NCBI GenBank assembly: GCA_038030265.1
Contig: CM075940.1
Span: 11,966,001-12,030,000, forward strand
Direction of reading: 5' to 3'
DNA length: 64,000 nucleotides
DNA from: Corythucha ciliata
Taxonomy: Eukaryota; Arthropoda; Insecta; Hemiptera; Tingidae
Notes under the pieces: model-generated
What the model saw: the letters and a program-made list of their open reading frames with translations, nothing else
What the model was told of the DNA's origin: nothing
The model's database searches: none
Made by a program: the position numbers and the translations under genes
Shown here: positions 24,501 through 34,546 of the stretch, piece by piece
Numbering within the stretch: position 1 is the stretch's first letter
Layout: every line of letters starts with the position of its first letter

Positions 24501-27500
24501 GCTGCTTCGACAACGGTACGATTTTCCCTTTCGATAAAACCATTCATCTCACTGCAGTACGGCATCGTTAAAAGTTGCTCGATGCCATGTTCATCTAGAG
24601 TCTTTTTCATTTTTAAATTATCGAATTCACCTCCGTTGTCTGACATCAGAGCTCGGATCCGGTGACCTGCTCTATCGGCTTCTTTGAGTACCCGAAGGAA
24701 CTTTTCGTGTACTTCTGACTTCTCTTTTACGAAATAAATAAATTTGAATCTTGTGAAGTCATCTTTAAAAAGAACAAAATAACGATAACCCGAAAAAGAC
24801 TTCGTAAACGGGCCACAGACATCGGCATGAATTATTTCCCCAGGACAAGTCGCCCTTTGCCTGGTACCGAACTTCAATTTGTGCGCTTTTCCGTACACAC
24901 AGCCCTCGCATAGCTCAGAATTACCGCTTAATTTAACCCCAAGCTCCCGTTCGATGACTCTTCTTGTATGTCGTTTGTCCTGATGGGCTAAACGTTCGTG
25001 ATAGAGTTGAAGCAATAGGTTTTGATCGGTAACTGCATTAATTGAAGAAACAGTTGTGTGCCTGTAGTTATTTTTAACGTCTAATTGATAAAGGCCATTT
25101 TGACGAATTCGCCTTCCCGTCAGAACCATCTTCCCATTGACTTCAAAAATGCACCTTTCTGCTGTTGACATGAACTTACTCTTGGCGTGTTTGTCATGTG
25201 CCGACAGAACTGAGAAAAGGTTCTTGTGCATGCTTGGCACCAACCACACGTTCGATAGAGTAACTTTAGAAATAGAGTTACCTTTCGAAATCGAAAGTTC
25301 TATGTCACCATAGCCCTCAGCATTCGCTGTTTTCCCGTCTGCGGTGGTAACTTTACGGGGACTAGTGAAAGATTTTATTGACTTGAACATTTTTTCATTG
25401 TTACAAATATGGTTTGTTGCCCCATTGTCGACGTACCAGTTTGTACGGTCACTTTCAGCTGAAAAAACGTCAGCTACCATTAATGTCATGTTAGACAATT
25501 CATTGTCCCTCTTGTTCACTTGTTTTGGTGGACAACCGTCTTTTTTCCACTTCAAACAATTTTTCACAATGTGTCCTTCCTTTTTACAATAATAGCAATT
25601 TATTTTACTTTTCGTCTTAACTTTAGACAACGACAACAAGGCCTGTTCGCCTTTTGACTCAGCACACGCTCCTTCAAAACTCTCTCGTGAGCACAAAGCT
25701 GACTAGTCAGGTTTTCGATCGATCGTTCTGACTTCTGCATTAACTGCCAACTTGATCTAAACGAAAAATACTCTGGGGGTAGTGTATCGAGAATTTTGCA
25801 AATTAATAGAATTTCTGGAAGTTTGTCTGGACGTTCCGGACAACAAATTTCTATATTAAGACTGTTCCAAATATTCTTCAATTTTGAGAGGTGATTTGTC
25901 ATGTCATCGTCGGAGTCGTATTTGTACGTGAAAAATTGCATACATAAATTGAACGTTTTGTCTTCAGTAACTCCGTCATAAAGTCTATGGAGCTCATTCC
26001 ATACATCTCTCGAATTGTCGAAACGCATCACTTTAGTGAGTGTCTCTTCAGTCATATTAGTTGTTAAAACTAGAAGGGCTTTCGTATCGGCGTTTTGGTA
26101 GAGGTTTAACTTAATTTCGTAGTCTCTTACCTCATTTTCGCTAGAACTTGCGTTAGGCTTCGTGGGCTTCAAAATTGTACCTTTGACCACATCTTCGCCT
26201 CCGGGAATGCTCCTCAAAAGAATCAAAACCTTGTACTTCCAGGTAGCCCAATTGCTCTTGCCTTCCAGTAGTCCGATATTGACTTTTAGGTGCATCTCGA
26301 AAGTCTCCGACAATGTTCCTATTTTCCTAAAACTTTATTTTCACGCGGGAAACGCTGAACCCATAACCTATTAAGTTTTAGAGTGAAAAATAAAAAAAAA
26401 CGGGCTATTTAGTTTTATTTTAACACAACTATTTTCAAGTTCAAAAAAGCAGGTGGGATAAAAAACAATAAACAAAAGGGTGAAGCCCCATTTGGTTAAT
26501 TAAGACGATACATCTTTTGATGTTCTACTTCAACAGGATCCGTTTCCACAGGTGTTTCAAAGTGGTCAGTGCTATGGTTTTCATGAGACCTTCCACTCGG
26601 GGCCAAGTGTTTCAACGAAACAGTCGATTCCCGTCCGTCAGCATGTCGCACCAACGCGTATTGGGGGATTAGCATCGATGAGCTCTGCTTGATCAACGAG
26701 AGGCTCGTATTTGCTGTTCCGGACATTTCTTCGAAACAAAACCGGTCCAGGTTGCCGAAGCCAAGATGGAAGTGAAGTTCCCACTGAATGACCGCCGCAA
26801 ATGAACGAAAAACCGTTCGTGTGGAGTAGAGTTGGTGGCGGTGCACAGTAGAGAACGAATAGAGTGCAGCGCTTCAGGAAGTACCTGTTCCCAGTGTGAT
26901 ATAGGAAGATCTTTCGATTTCAGAGCGAGAGTAATGGCTTTCCATATAATACCATTGTACCGTTCGATTTGTCCATTTCCACCTGGATTGTAGGGGGTAG
27001 TTAAACTCGTTGCAATTCCGTTTTCGTGCAAGAATGAGGTGATTTCTTTTGATAGAAAGGATTTTCCTCTGTCGGAGTGTATGTAACTGGGTGTACCAAA
27101 CAGAGAAAACAAATTATTAAGGCATCGAATGACGGTTTGAGAGGTGAGGTCTTTGCAAGGGTAGGAAAACGGGAAACGAGAATACTCGTCAATAATATTC
27201 AAGAGATAGAGATTCTTACTGTTCGACGGTAAAGGCCCCTTAAAGTCGATATTCAATCGTTCGAATGGAGAAGTAGCTTTGATTAAATGATTGTCATTCC
27301 CCTTGTAAAATTGGGGTTTTACCTCAGAGCATGCAGGGCAGGCCTTAGTTATTCTCTTGACGTCCTCTAGTGAGAAAGGCAGATTCTTGCTCCGCACCCA
27401 ATGAAACATCCGTGTCACTCCCGGATGACATAATGATTCGTGTAACTAAAACAATTATTACTCGAAAACAAAAAGAGATAGGCTACTATCTTAATATATA

Positions 27501-30500
27501 TAGGACTTTTTTATCCCATTTTTGGTGTACTAGTACACAATTTTTTTTGTGCTACTCAAAACCGACCACCCTGTATATCTTAATACAATAATTGACAAGC
27601 CGCACTAACGTTCTGTTTTTGGAGAATTTACGCAGCTAAAAGTTTGGAAAAGCCACTAAAATATTCGAGGGCTAAAACTGCGAAAAGAGCTAATTAGCAG
27701 TTTCTCGACCCAACTTCCAAACCGAAATTGGGGAAAAGTCACTCAATCGCTTTATATAGAGATATTTATATATCTCCGTACATTTTAGCTGCGTGGTAGC
27801 GTCCCTACCGAGTTTTGTCAATTTTTGCCAAGAATTGGCGTTTGACTCAATTTAAGCTGCAAATTATCAAATTTTTTCCATTTTTAACTGAGAATTAGCA
27901 CTTTTCCCCAATTTGAACCAAAAATTAACGTTTTTCTTAATTTTAGCTGCGCTAATTGATGATTTTTTCAATTTTTGCCGCAAATTAGTGATTTTCTTTA
28001 TTTTGTATCCGCGAATTAAAGTTTTTCCATAACTTTATATTTGCAAATTGCAAATTAGCGATTTTTCCTAATTTCAGCTGTGAAAAAGTGTGTTGTGCTA
28101 GTTTTGCGGCCATTCAGCATCCCATTCCCTTTTTCATACGCGAATGGGTGATTTTACGCCATTTCAGTTGTGAATTTACCATTTTTGTCCAATTTTAACC
28201 TGAAAGCGTCTTTTATTTGTCAATATTATAGCGTGTTTTCTCAACTTTAACCGCTGGGTTTGCCCAAATACAACACTTTTGCGTTGATTTCCACGATTTA
28301 TTCGTAGAATGGCCTCCATGTACCGCGAATCAGCGATTTTTTTTCTTAATTTTAGTCTGGAAGTTGCATCGCGACACCACGAATCAGCGCTTTTTAGCAG
28401 CTATAGCCACGAATTTTACCGATTTTTGTCTGATAGAGGGTCCGGGGCGAACCCCTCCCCTCCGTACCTCGGTACAATACTGCGTTGGGTCTGAAGTCCA
28501 AGAAAAAAGCTGGACGTACTCGGAACTTTTCGGGCTGCTTCAAGTCCAGAAAATCTGCTAAACCTAACTTCAACGTGAAACGCTCATGGAGATTTTATGG
28601 GGCTCTTCGTTATGGTACAAGTGCTCCTTCGTTCGTATACTTGTAACTCTGTGGGGGGGGGGGAATCTATCCCCCCCCGGTACCACCTACGCCCCTGGAA
28701 TCATTTTACGTGAGCGTTATTATGTAGATGCGACTATGCAAAGGCCAGTTCCCTGCATCAGCGAATTTATGACTTTCACAATTATCCATGATTTAGCGTT
28801 TTTCCTCCGTTTTAGCAGCGAATTAGCGCTTTTTCTCCAAGCTCCAAATTATTGCCTTCCTCAAATTTAAGCCGCGCAATAGTAGCTTTTTTGAAATATT
28901 AGCTACGAAGTTGTCCAAAAATCGTGAATTTTCATTTTCTTAATTTTAGCAGTTAAGGGTTTTTTTTTTCATTATAGCAGCGAATTAGCATTGTTTCTCA
29001 ATTTGACCAGTGAACTATATTAGCGATGTACTCAAATTTAGCTACGAATTTGCGGTTTCCCTAAATTTTAGCAGCGAATTAGCTCTTTTTCTTCATTTGA
29101 GCAGCGAATTAGAGCTCTCCCTGAATTTTAGCAGTGAGTTTGGGATTTTCTCAATTTAAGCTGCGATTGGCGATGTATTAACATAATATCAATACGAATT
29201 GGCGCCATTAACCTTTTTTTAGCCGCGAATTAACTCTTCTTCTCAATTTCAGACTCTAAGCTACCCTCAGAAATCGTGAATTGGCGTTTCCTCAATTTCA
29301 GCTTTGAACGATGAGCGTTTTTTCTCAATTCTAGCAGCGAATTATCTATTTTTCTCATTTTTAGCAGTGAATTAGTGTTTTTTAACATATGGCAATGAAT
29401 TAACGTTTTTTATTAATTTTAGCTCTGAATGATGAACGTATTTTCCCAATTCAAGCAGCAAATTAGCGATATTTTCCAATTTTAGCAGCGAATTAGCACT
29501 TTTTATCTATTTTAGCAGCGAATTAGCATTTTAAAAAATCTGTTTTAGCAGTGAATTAGAGATGCATTTATATTCAGTGACGAATTAGCGTTTTTCTGTA
29601 TTTAGCCGCGAATTAACGCTATGTCTTATTTTTAGCCCCGAATTAGCGCTTTCTCTCAATTTCATCCACGAAGTTGCCTTCAGAAATCTGGAAATGGTGT
29701 TTTCTGAATCAGAGCTTTGAATGTTCGCTTATTATCTACTTTAGTCGTGAATTAGAGCTTTTTCTAAAATGTATACGCGAATTAGCGCTTTTCCTCAATT
29801 TTCAAACAGCAGATGTAGCCCTCTAATCACAAAAACGCTTAGATAACAAGACTTTCTAACCTCAAAATGAACTCATCACAGAAGCTCAAACCGCAAAGCA
29901 TTCAAACCACAGAAAGCTCCGAGCCCAAAAAGCTCGATCGACAAGACTCTGTCTATTAGAACTTCTAACCAAAAAGGCTCCATCACTCCCCAGATATATG
30001 AGTATAAAATGAATGAGCTATGTAATTTGTTGTCCTTCAAGTCAAATGCCATTGTGGTGAAGATTGAAATTTCAGACTGGCCTCACCGATTTTGGAACTA
30101 TAACCACTTCCAGATAAGCCCTTATTTGGTCCAAATAATCCAGGTTGGCTCTTGTGATCAAATAGTGCAGTTTAGGGCTTATTAGGTGTCCGGGTTTCGA
30201 TATGCATATACATGAGTACGCCCCCCCCCCAATCACAAATCATACACATATGTACATAATATGTTATGTATATCTCCGGGCGGAGAGCATCGGCTATCTG
30301 GCAACCCTATACCCCCGCCCCAGAGCTAAAAGTATGCGAAAGAAGGGGCACTAGTACCAACGCTCTGAAGAGCCTCATAAAATCTCCAAAAATAAGCTTT
30401 TCTCGTGGAAATTATGTTTAGCAGATTTTCTCGACTTCAAGCAGCCCGAAAAGGTCCGCGTGCGTCCATGCTTCCTTGGACTTCAGACCCCACGAAGTAG

Positions 30501-33500
30501 CGTACCGTGGTAGGGGCGAGGGGGGGGGCGCCCGAGAAGCTTAAATACGGAAAAATGAGGATTTTTAGGTTTTCCATGGATGTAGGTATGTGAAGAGGTC
30601 GGACGGTCGGACAGCGATTTGGCTGCTTTCTACAAATTCCTGTTTATATAACGTTGCAAGTGATATCAGCAAAGACTGTGGGTGTGGGCCGAATATTCGA
30701 TTGAGCCCCCGAAAGCGCTATTCTGGTGGCTCAAATTGAGAAAATTCACGATATCTTGAGGAAAATTCGCGGCTAAAAAGAGAAAATACACCGTATCCCC
30801 AGTTTCATTAGGTCCTTAAAGACCAGTAAAGTGCTAATCGGCAATTTGCAACTTGCTGACGCGGCAAAAAATGGAAAAAATCGCTAATATTCGTGTCTAT
30901 ACCTGCGAAAAAGCGCTTATTCGTGGTCTCGCGATGCAACTTCCAGACTAAAATTGAGGAAAAATCGCTGATTCGCGGTGCATGGAGGCCATTCTACGAA
31001 TAAATTGTGGAAATCAACTTGAAAGTGTTGTTTTTGGGCCAACTCCACGGTTAAAATACGCTTTCAGGTTAAAATTGGACAAAAATGGCAAATTCACAAC
31101 TGAAATTGCGAAAAATCGCCCTTTCGCGTATAAAAAAGGGAATATATACTAAATCGCCGCAAAATTAGCGTACAACGCTATTCCATAGCTGAAATTGGGA
31201 AAAATCGCTAATTTGTAATTGGCGGATATAGGTAAGGAAAAACGTTAATTTGCGAATGCAAATCAAGAAAATCACTAATTCGCCGCTAAAATTGAAAAAA
31301 AATCACCAATTAGCGCAGCTAAATTTGAGAAAAACGCTAATTTTCAGTTGAAATCGGGGGAAAGTGCTAATTCTCAGTTTAAAATGGAAAAAATGGCTAA
31401 TTTGCAGCTTAAATTGAGGAAAACGCCAATTCTTGGCAAATATTGAGAAAAGTTGGTAATGCACGGGTTGGAAACGCCGCGGCAGCTAAAATTTAGAAAA
31501 AGCGCCAATTCACTTCTAAAATTCAGGAACATCACTAATTCTCGTACAAAGTGTGGTGAAATTTTTATTGGTGAAAGTTGTAAAAAGATGGGGTAAAGTT
31601 GGTTTGTGAAGAATAAGCCAAACTGACATCTCGTAAAACACCTAGAATAAAAAACCTTGTTTGGACCTTTTGAGAACCGTGCCGCCATCGTCAGTTTTTG
31701 CCATTTTCAGGGCACGCATTGTCCTTGCAGCCATTTTTTTAGGGCGTAAATTAGTCAGTTTGGCTAATTTAAGCGTGTGAATAGCCAGCCAAGCAATTTT
31801 TTTTATAGGTTGAGAGCAGTCATTTATTCATCACAGTAACCGATTGGGGGGGGGGGGGGGTCGACTACTTGGTAAGGTGGAGACGGCCCCGTTCGGTGCG
31901 GCAACGAATGACCATTTTATGGAGCGCCGAAAATGATCAATTAATCTGTTGAACTGGCTCGACTAGCCAGTTTGTCCATTTTATGGGCGGCGATAGTTTA
32001 GCCATTTTCAATGTGCGAATCCGAAGGACTTGAATGGTCAGTCTGGTCATTTTTGCAAATGAATTGGAAATTCTGACATTTTCATGACGTTTTTGATATT
32101 TTTAGGACACAAATCGTCAGTTTAGCCATTTTTAGGTAGCGAATGGTCAGTTTGACAATTTTTTTGCGCGCAAATGGTCGTTTTGGCCATTTACAGAGCT
32201 CGGATACGTCAGTTTAGCCATTTGTAGGGTGAATTTAGGCAGATTTGCCAATTTTAGCGAGTGAATAGTCAGTTTAACAATTCTTAGGGCACGAGTCAGT
32301 TTTAGCCATTTTCTATGAGCCAATGATCAGTTTGGACATTCTTTGAGCTCAAATGACCGGTTTGGCCATGAATCGTTCTATCGACATGATGCAAGCCGTT
32401 CGAGAGTCCATTAGAGTGCGGCCAGTCTACAGTATGTTTCTGTGGGGTCAAAATGTCAAGTTTATTGACCAAAACTGTATCATTCTCTTGGGAAAATCAT
32501 TTCTTTTGATTCAGATCTTTCAAACGGTTAAAAACGTAAAGTCTAACCTAAATTCATCATTAAACAATTTTTTGCAGTTCTACAAGCCTGGAAAAAATGA
32601 CAAGGACTACCCAGAATTGGCTCAAGAAGCTGTACTGAAAGCTCTACAGGACGCCAAAATACCTCATAGTGACGTAGAGGCTGCTTGCGTTGGATATGTT
32701 TACGGTGACTGTCATCAGATTCAATTAGTTTCGATTCACTAGTTCTCATTTACCGTGTCCTCCCATTTAAAAGGTGACTCGACGTGTGGGCAAAGAGCCC
32801 TCTATCAAGTCGGAATGACGGGCATTGCCATCTACAATGTCAACAACAATTGCTCAACAGGTTCGACGGCTCTAATGCTCGGCAAGCAAATCATCGAAAC
32901 GGGTCAGGCCGACTGCGTTCTTGCTCTCGGATTTGAAAAAATGGAGAGAGGCTCGCTCAGCGCCAAGTTTTTAGATCGAACCAATCCAATGGACAAGCAC
33001 ATTGAAACATTGTCCGAGATGGCGGACATCGACGGAAGTCCTTTGACGGCTCAATTGTTCGGAAACGCGGGAAAAGAGCACATGGAGAAATATGGAACGA
33101 AACCGGAGCACATGGCTAAAATCGCCCATAAGAATCATAAACACTCGAAGAACAATCCGTACTCGCAGTTTCAAGAGGAGTATTCTCTTGAAGAAATTAT
33201 GTCTTCTCCTACTGTTTTTGGTCCTCTTACCAAACTTCAGTGTTGCCCCACGTCAGGTATAAATTTCCATATTCTCTGGCATTCCAAAATTATTTAAGCG
33301 TCTTTTCTTCTCACAGATGGTGCTGCGGCAGCCGTGCTAGCCAGTGAAGAATTCGTGCTTCGTTACGGATTGCAGAATCAAGCGATTGAGATTCTCGCGA
33401 TGGAGATGGTTACAGATTTGCCTTCGACCTTTAGGGACAAAAGCTGTATTAAGCTGGTAGTCTTATTTGATTTTGAAAAAACAAAAGTGCATACACGTCT

Positions 33501-34546
33501 CATATCTGGACTAATGTTTTTAGGTTGGCTATGACATGACCAAACTCGCAGCTGAGAAAGTTTTTCGAAAAACTGGATACACGCCGAATGACGTCGATGT
33601 AGTAGAACTGCACGACTGTTTCTCAGCCAATGAGCTAATTACATACGAAGCTCTTGGACTCTGCCCAACTGGGAAAGCCGCGGAATTCATTGATTCGGGA
33701 AATAACACGTATGGTGGAAAAGTTGTGGTGAATCCAAGCGGCGGCCTCATTTCGAAGGGCCACCCCCTCGGTGCTACAGGTGAAGTCAAATTCCGTGCTC
33801 TTGTACCCGCCTCTATAAAAATTTTGTCTTGTAGGGATCGCTCAATGTACTGAGCTCTGCTGGCAGCTGAGAGGACTGTCTGACAGGCGACAAGTCCCCG
33901 GGGCAAAACTTGCTCTTCAGCATAATATTGGACTGGGTGGCGCTGTTGTTGTGGCATTATATAAAAAAGGATACAATTTGGAAGAGTATGCAGTTCATTT
34001 CGTTTTTAAATTTTTCTTTCTACTGATGTTTTTTTTTTTTTAAATTTATTCAGTGTCCCCTACAATACCGTTCTTTCCCCTACTAACGCAGTTAACGATC
34101 CTTCAATTTTCAAAGTGACGAAACTATTCAAAATTCTCGAATCCGCCATGCAGGACGACAAGGACAACCTCATCGAGAAAGTTAGGGGAATATATTGTTT
34201 CAAAGTTAAAAATACGAATGGAAAAGAAGGAATGTGGATCGTGAATGCCAAAACTGGCAAGGGAAGCGTCACTTACAACGGAAAAGGTATGCCCCGACTT
34301 CAGTCACGCCGACAGTTTTTTTCTTTCTTTTTGTTCACCTTCCTTCTCTAACCAGATAAACCTGACGTTACATTCTCCATGAACGACGAGGACGTCGTTG
34401 ACTTGATATCGGGCACCCTGAACCCTCAGAAGGCGTTTTTCCAGGGTAAGATCAAAATTCAAGGAAATATGGGTCTCGCATTGAAGTTGACTGAACTTCA
34501 AAAGAAAGCTAGCAAGCGAATCGACGAGTTGAAAGCTAAACTTTAA
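15469..34546 (+). CDS. ScpX: SCPx: peroxisomal 3-oxoacyl-CoA thiolase fused to sterol carrier protein 2
   Basis: SCPx cleaves branched-chain 3-oxoacyl-CoA in peroxisomes; the SCP2 part binds lipids. Exons: 15469-15528, 32578-32704, 32774-33256, 33317-33456, 33524-33779, 33835-33985, 34054-34286, 34356-34546. All are GT-AG and in phase, giving 546 residues, about the length of the human protein. Family marks: [11 protein letters not shown] at the start, [11 protein letters not shown] with the thiolase nucleophile Cys near residue 89, [36 protein letters not shown], and [13 protein letters not shown]. The SCP2 domain starts near residue 425 ([14 protein letters not shown]). The C-terminal AKL is a peroxisome targeting signal. 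Met1 or Met5 may start; both fit. Intron 1 is 17,049 bp and full of transposons and tandem repeats; the other introns are 55-69 bp. No damage is seen. Confidence 0.97.
15529..16890. other. SCPx intron 1, proximal unique part
   Basis: AT-rich sequence without a recognised element. A short C-tract occurs at about 16870. Open frames here are short and not protein-like. Confidence 0.5.
16892..17036. mobile_element. Hairpin MITE with TTAA borders
   Basis: The two halves are imperfect reverse complements (ACATGCAAGCTTTGAAAAGC left; the reverse complement of GCTTTTTAAAGCTTGCATGT right). The inner arms contain GGGCTTCAACCAATCAGAG and its complement. TTAA occurs at each edge (16892-16895 and 17033-17036). 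About 140 bp with no coding capacity. TTAA borders are typical of piggyBac-type insertions, but the family is not certain. Confidence 0.65.
17100..17990. repeat. Degenerate tandem array, ACGAAATTGACAGTTT type
   Basis: Dozens of imperfect copies of about 20-22 bases with the core GACGAAATTGACAGTTTCA, all in one orientation. A short unrelated stretch near 17290-17330 interrupts it. Any minus-strand open frame here is a by-product of the repeat. Confidence 0.8.
18030..19000 (+). repeat. Degenerate tandem array, CTCAATTTTAGCCGCGAATT type
   Basis: Imperfect units of about 30 bases with the phrase TTTTCTCAATTTTAGCCGCG followed by AATTAGCG. Neighbouring units differ at many positions, but the order of phrases is kept. 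Orientation is called plus when the TTTTAGC strand is the given strand. This is the most abundant repeat type of the window. Confidence 0.8.
19017..19160. repeat. Hairpin repeats TTCACACTTAAGATTCCGG
   Basis: TTCACACTTAAGATTCCGG at 19019 faces its complement at about 19060-19080, and again a degenerate complement (CCGGAATCTCAAGTGTGAA) near 19143-19160. This looks like a small MITE or two overlapping hairpins. The stretch 19161-19590 shows no gene. Confidence 0.5.
19592..21334 (-). pseudogene. Pogo/Tigger/jerky-type transposase, one in-frame stop
   Basis: From ATG at 21334 the frame encodes an N-terminal helix-turn-helix ([31 protein letters not shown]), a CENP-B-like second DNA-binding part ([15 protein letters not shown] to [11 protein letters not shown]), then a DDE domain. 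Catalytic candidates are [16 protein letters not shown] and [17 protein letters not shown] Lys/Arg-rich tail follows. The length would be about 580 codons, normal for the family. One TAA at 20842-20840 (after LKQL) interrupts an otherwise continuous frame. No matching terminal inverted repeat pair was found; a possible right end (GGTCAGATGGGGTAATTGGG, minus strand) lies near 21850. Confidence 0.85.
21335..22019. other. Flank of pogo element, inverted GGGGTAATTGGGAA motifs
   Basis: GTTCCCAATTACCCCC at about 21477 faces GGGGGTAATTGGGAAC at about 21508, forming a short hairpin. The same words occur near 21810-21850. They may be sub-terminal transposase binding sites of the pogo-type element. At 21880-22020 repeated CGGGCAGCCC and AGTGTAGC words are seen. 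Confidence 0.45.
22020..22191 (-). pseudogene. C-terminal tail of Ty3/gypsy-like pol, downstream of the Copia insertion
   Basis: Minus-strand frame [19 protein letters not shown] through [15 protein letters not shown], a basic tail typical of LTR-retrotransposon pol ends. Its first codons continue, in the same frame, the integrase frame that stops at the Copia element at 26536. The Copia insertion therefore split this element. Confidence 0.75.
22192..22359 (-). repeat. Copia 3' LTR
   Basis: On the minus strand it starts TGTTAAAGTAGAACATC and ends AAACTTAATA. It partner-matches 26369-26535. The pol frame runs into it, as is common for compact Copia elements. Confidence 0.92.
22320..25696 (-). 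pseudogene. Copia pol: protease, integrase, RT, RNase H, broken frames
   Basis: 24245-25696 encodes the zinc knuckle, protease ([12 protein letters not shown]), an HHCC finger, and integrase with [19 protein letters not shown] and [11 protein letters not shown] supplying D, D and E. 23317-24039 holds the start of RT ([17 protein letters not shown] [19 protein letters not shown]). 22736-23416 holds the catalytic [11 protein letters not shown]. 22320-22739 holds RNase H ([19 protein letters not shown]). The domains remain recognisable but at least three frame interruptions prevent one polyprotein. The protease has DNGAT where the family usually has DSGAS/T. Confidence 0.88.
25600..26313 (-). 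CDS. Copia gag-like protein
   Basis: Starts [21 protein letters not shown], with a [12 protein letters not shown] segment and [13 protein letters not shown], the gag-polypeptide (UBN2-like) arrangement of Copia elements, 237 codons. Its end overlaps the next frame, which carries the zinc knuckle [14 protein letters not shown], so a frame change or a mutation separates gag and pol. Confidence 0.8.
   Translation of the reverse strand: MSETFEMHLKVNIGLLEGKSNWATWKYKVLILLRSIPGGEDVVKGTILKPTKPNASSSENEVRDYEIKLNLYQNADTKALLVLTTNMTEETLTKVMRFDNSRDVWNELHRLYDGVTEDKTFNLCMQFFTYKYDSDDDMTNHLSKLKNIWNSLNIEICCPERPDKLPEILLICKILDTLPPEYFSFRSSWQLMQKSERSIENLTSQLCAHERVLKERVLSQKANRPCCRCLKLRRKVK
26369..26535 (-). repeat. 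Copia 5' LTR
   Basis: On the minus strand it starts TGTTGAAGTAGAACATC and ends AAACTTAATA, directly followed by the primer-binding-like GGTTATGGG. It is nearly identical to the 3' LTR, so the insertion is young relative to the decayed DNA around it. Confidence 0.92.
26541..27445 (-). pseudogene. Ty3/gypsy-like integrase, split by Copia
   Basis: Reads an HHCC remnant ([19 protein letters not shown]), then [20 protein letters not shown] and [10 protein letters not shown], giving the D, D, E of an integrase, then [10 protein letters not shown] frame change near 26.75 kb leads to [22 protein letters not shown]. The frame then reaches ETDP at the Copia target site and resumes on the other side at 22191. 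The upstream part (RT, RNase H) is missing; a fold-back element end abuts at about 27446. Confidence 0.85.
27446..27573. mobile_element. Solo end of the fold-back transposon family
   Basis: Matches the outer end of the right arm of the 10548-12070 element (TTATTACTCGAAAACAAAAA through CCGACCACCCTG), with scattered differences, and is followed by TA. Only about 128 bp remain. Its inner edge abuts the truncated gypsy-like integrase, so it may mark the break that removed the rest of that element. Confidence 0.8.
27780..28690. repeat. Left arm of large inverted duplication
   Basis: Reverse-complementary to about 30310-31450 over many anchor phrases, for example AAGTCCAAGAAAAAAGCTGG (28496) and GAATGGCCTCCATGTACCGC (28308). 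It contains plus-oriented TTTTAGC-type tandem repeats in its outer part and a GC-rich single-copy-like part (28430-28690) ending in a poly-G/poly-C pair and GGTACCACCTACGCCCCTGG. Confidence 0.75.
28780..29810 (+). repeat. Degenerate tandem array, TTTTAGC type, plus orientation
   Basis: About 34 imperfect units near 30 bases, for example TTTTAGCAGCGAATTAGCG repeated around 29460-29540. The stretch 29815-30300 is a different non-repetitive AT-rich part with a C-tract at about 30220. Confidence 0.85.
30310..31450. repeat. Right arm of large inverted duplication
   Basis: Mirror copy of 27780-28690. Its inner GC-rich part spans about 30310-30540. Its outer part is a minus-oriented tandem array (CTAATTCGCGGCTAAAATTG type). 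The piece 30495-30760 also recurs in direct orientation at 38890-39170, so this is one copy of a dispersed repeat family. Confidence 0.75.
31690..32350 (+). repeat. Degenerate tandem array, GTCAGTTTGGCCATTTT type
   Basis: Units of about 31-33 bases with GTCAGTTTGGCCATTTTTAGGG followed by CGAATG in variable form. A G-tract at about 31848 interrupts it. It ends about 230 bases before SCPx exon 2. Confidence 0.8.

Larger units (their letters stand above)
22192..26535 (-). mobile_element. Full-length Ty1/Copia LTR retrotransposon
   Basis: The two LTRs (22192-22359 and 26369-26535) are nearly identical; I noted one substitution and one base of poly-A length. A 5-base target duplication GGATC lies outside each (22187-22191 and 26536-26540). 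Next to the 5' LTR (the higher-coordinate one) is GGTTATGGGTTCAG, which resembles the half-tRNA initiator-methionine primer site of Drosophila Copia. Gene order gag, protease, integrase, RT, RNase H is the Copia order. Frame interruptions occur near 25.6-25.7, 24.2, 23.3-23.4 and 22.7 kb. It sits inside an older gypsy-type relic within SCPx intron 1. Confidence 0.95.

Noticed and set aside
33529..33957. Long minus-strand open frame over SCPx exons
   Set aside because: Antisense shadow of the thiolase exons; crosses their splice sites.
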